Assembly: GCA_009885595.1 (NCBI GenBank)
Contig: VFKJ01000634.1
Location: 1-5,929, forward strand
Origin: Myxococcales bacterium
Lineage (GTDB): Bacteria; Myxococcota; Myxococcia; Myxococcales; Myxococcaceae
Reading direction: 5' to 3'
DNA: 5,929 nucleotides
This document shows positions 5,921-5,929 of the stretch, piece after piece (within the stretch, counting starts at the first letter, position 1; every line of letters starts with the position of its first letter). A program made the translations under genes and the position numbers. The notes below the pieces were generated by a model, which was given only the letters and a program-made list of their open reading frames with translations, had not been told where the DNA came from and searched no databases.

Positions 5921-5929
5921 GCTGAGAAC

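Noticed and set aside
5029..5925. Plus-strand open frame overlapping the oxidoreductase in another frame
   Set aside because: Arg/Gly/Ala-rich shadow product; the frame from 5063 has a Shine-Dalgarno site and a Rossmann motif.

Overview
The window is a GC-rich, densely coding stretch of bacterial chromosome. It most resembles a myxobacterium or a close relative. The reasons are a Ser/Thr kinase of the HRDVSPxN type with C-terminal PEGA domains, a lipoprotein with a Cys cluster followed by a long Gly linker, and a signal-peptide/TPR/Pro-rich/two-helix envelope protein. All three are favourites of that group. The taxonomic call is an inference from protein style; there is no rRNA or other marker gene here.

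Layout, left to right. (1) 1-303, minus: the N-terminal 101 codons of a lipoprotein, cut off by the window edge. (2) 338-2044, minus: a complete membrane-anchored Ser/Thr protein kinase with tandem PEGA domains. (3) 2144-3223, plus: an exported TPR protein with two C-terminal hydrophobic helices, divergent from the kinase across 99 bp. (4) 3225-4922, minus: a single-chain DUF262-DUF1524 protein of the GmrSD-like type IV restriction family. It meets gene 3 tail to tail with one base between the stop codons. (5) 5063-5920, plus: an NmrA-like atypical SDR oxidoreductase, divergent from gene 4 across 140 bp. No tRNA, rRNA, CRISPR array or insertion sequence is visible. No gene-free stretch exceeds 300 bp.

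How the genes may work together. The kinase and the divergent TPR protein look like a signalling and envelope pair: a cytoplasmic kinase domain with a periplasmic PEGA sensor, next to a periplasmic TPR protein with a possible cytoplasmic loop. This pairing is inferred from position and architecture only. The DUF262-DUF1524 gene is probably an independent anti-phage or anti-foreign-DNA gene. Lines counted by hand give 53-62% GC inside it against 68-75% in neighbouring genes, which suggests acquisition. The oxidoreductase has no evident link to the others.

The most distinctive non-coding signal is at the starts. Two of the five genes have TANNNT exactly 7 bases before a GTG, one has TATCTT 6 bases before its ATG, and the kinase has a weaker version. 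None of these four has a Shine-Dalgarno sequence. This fits leaderless transcription. Only the oxidoreductase has a clear Shine-Dalgarno site. I found no clearly new multi-gene system.
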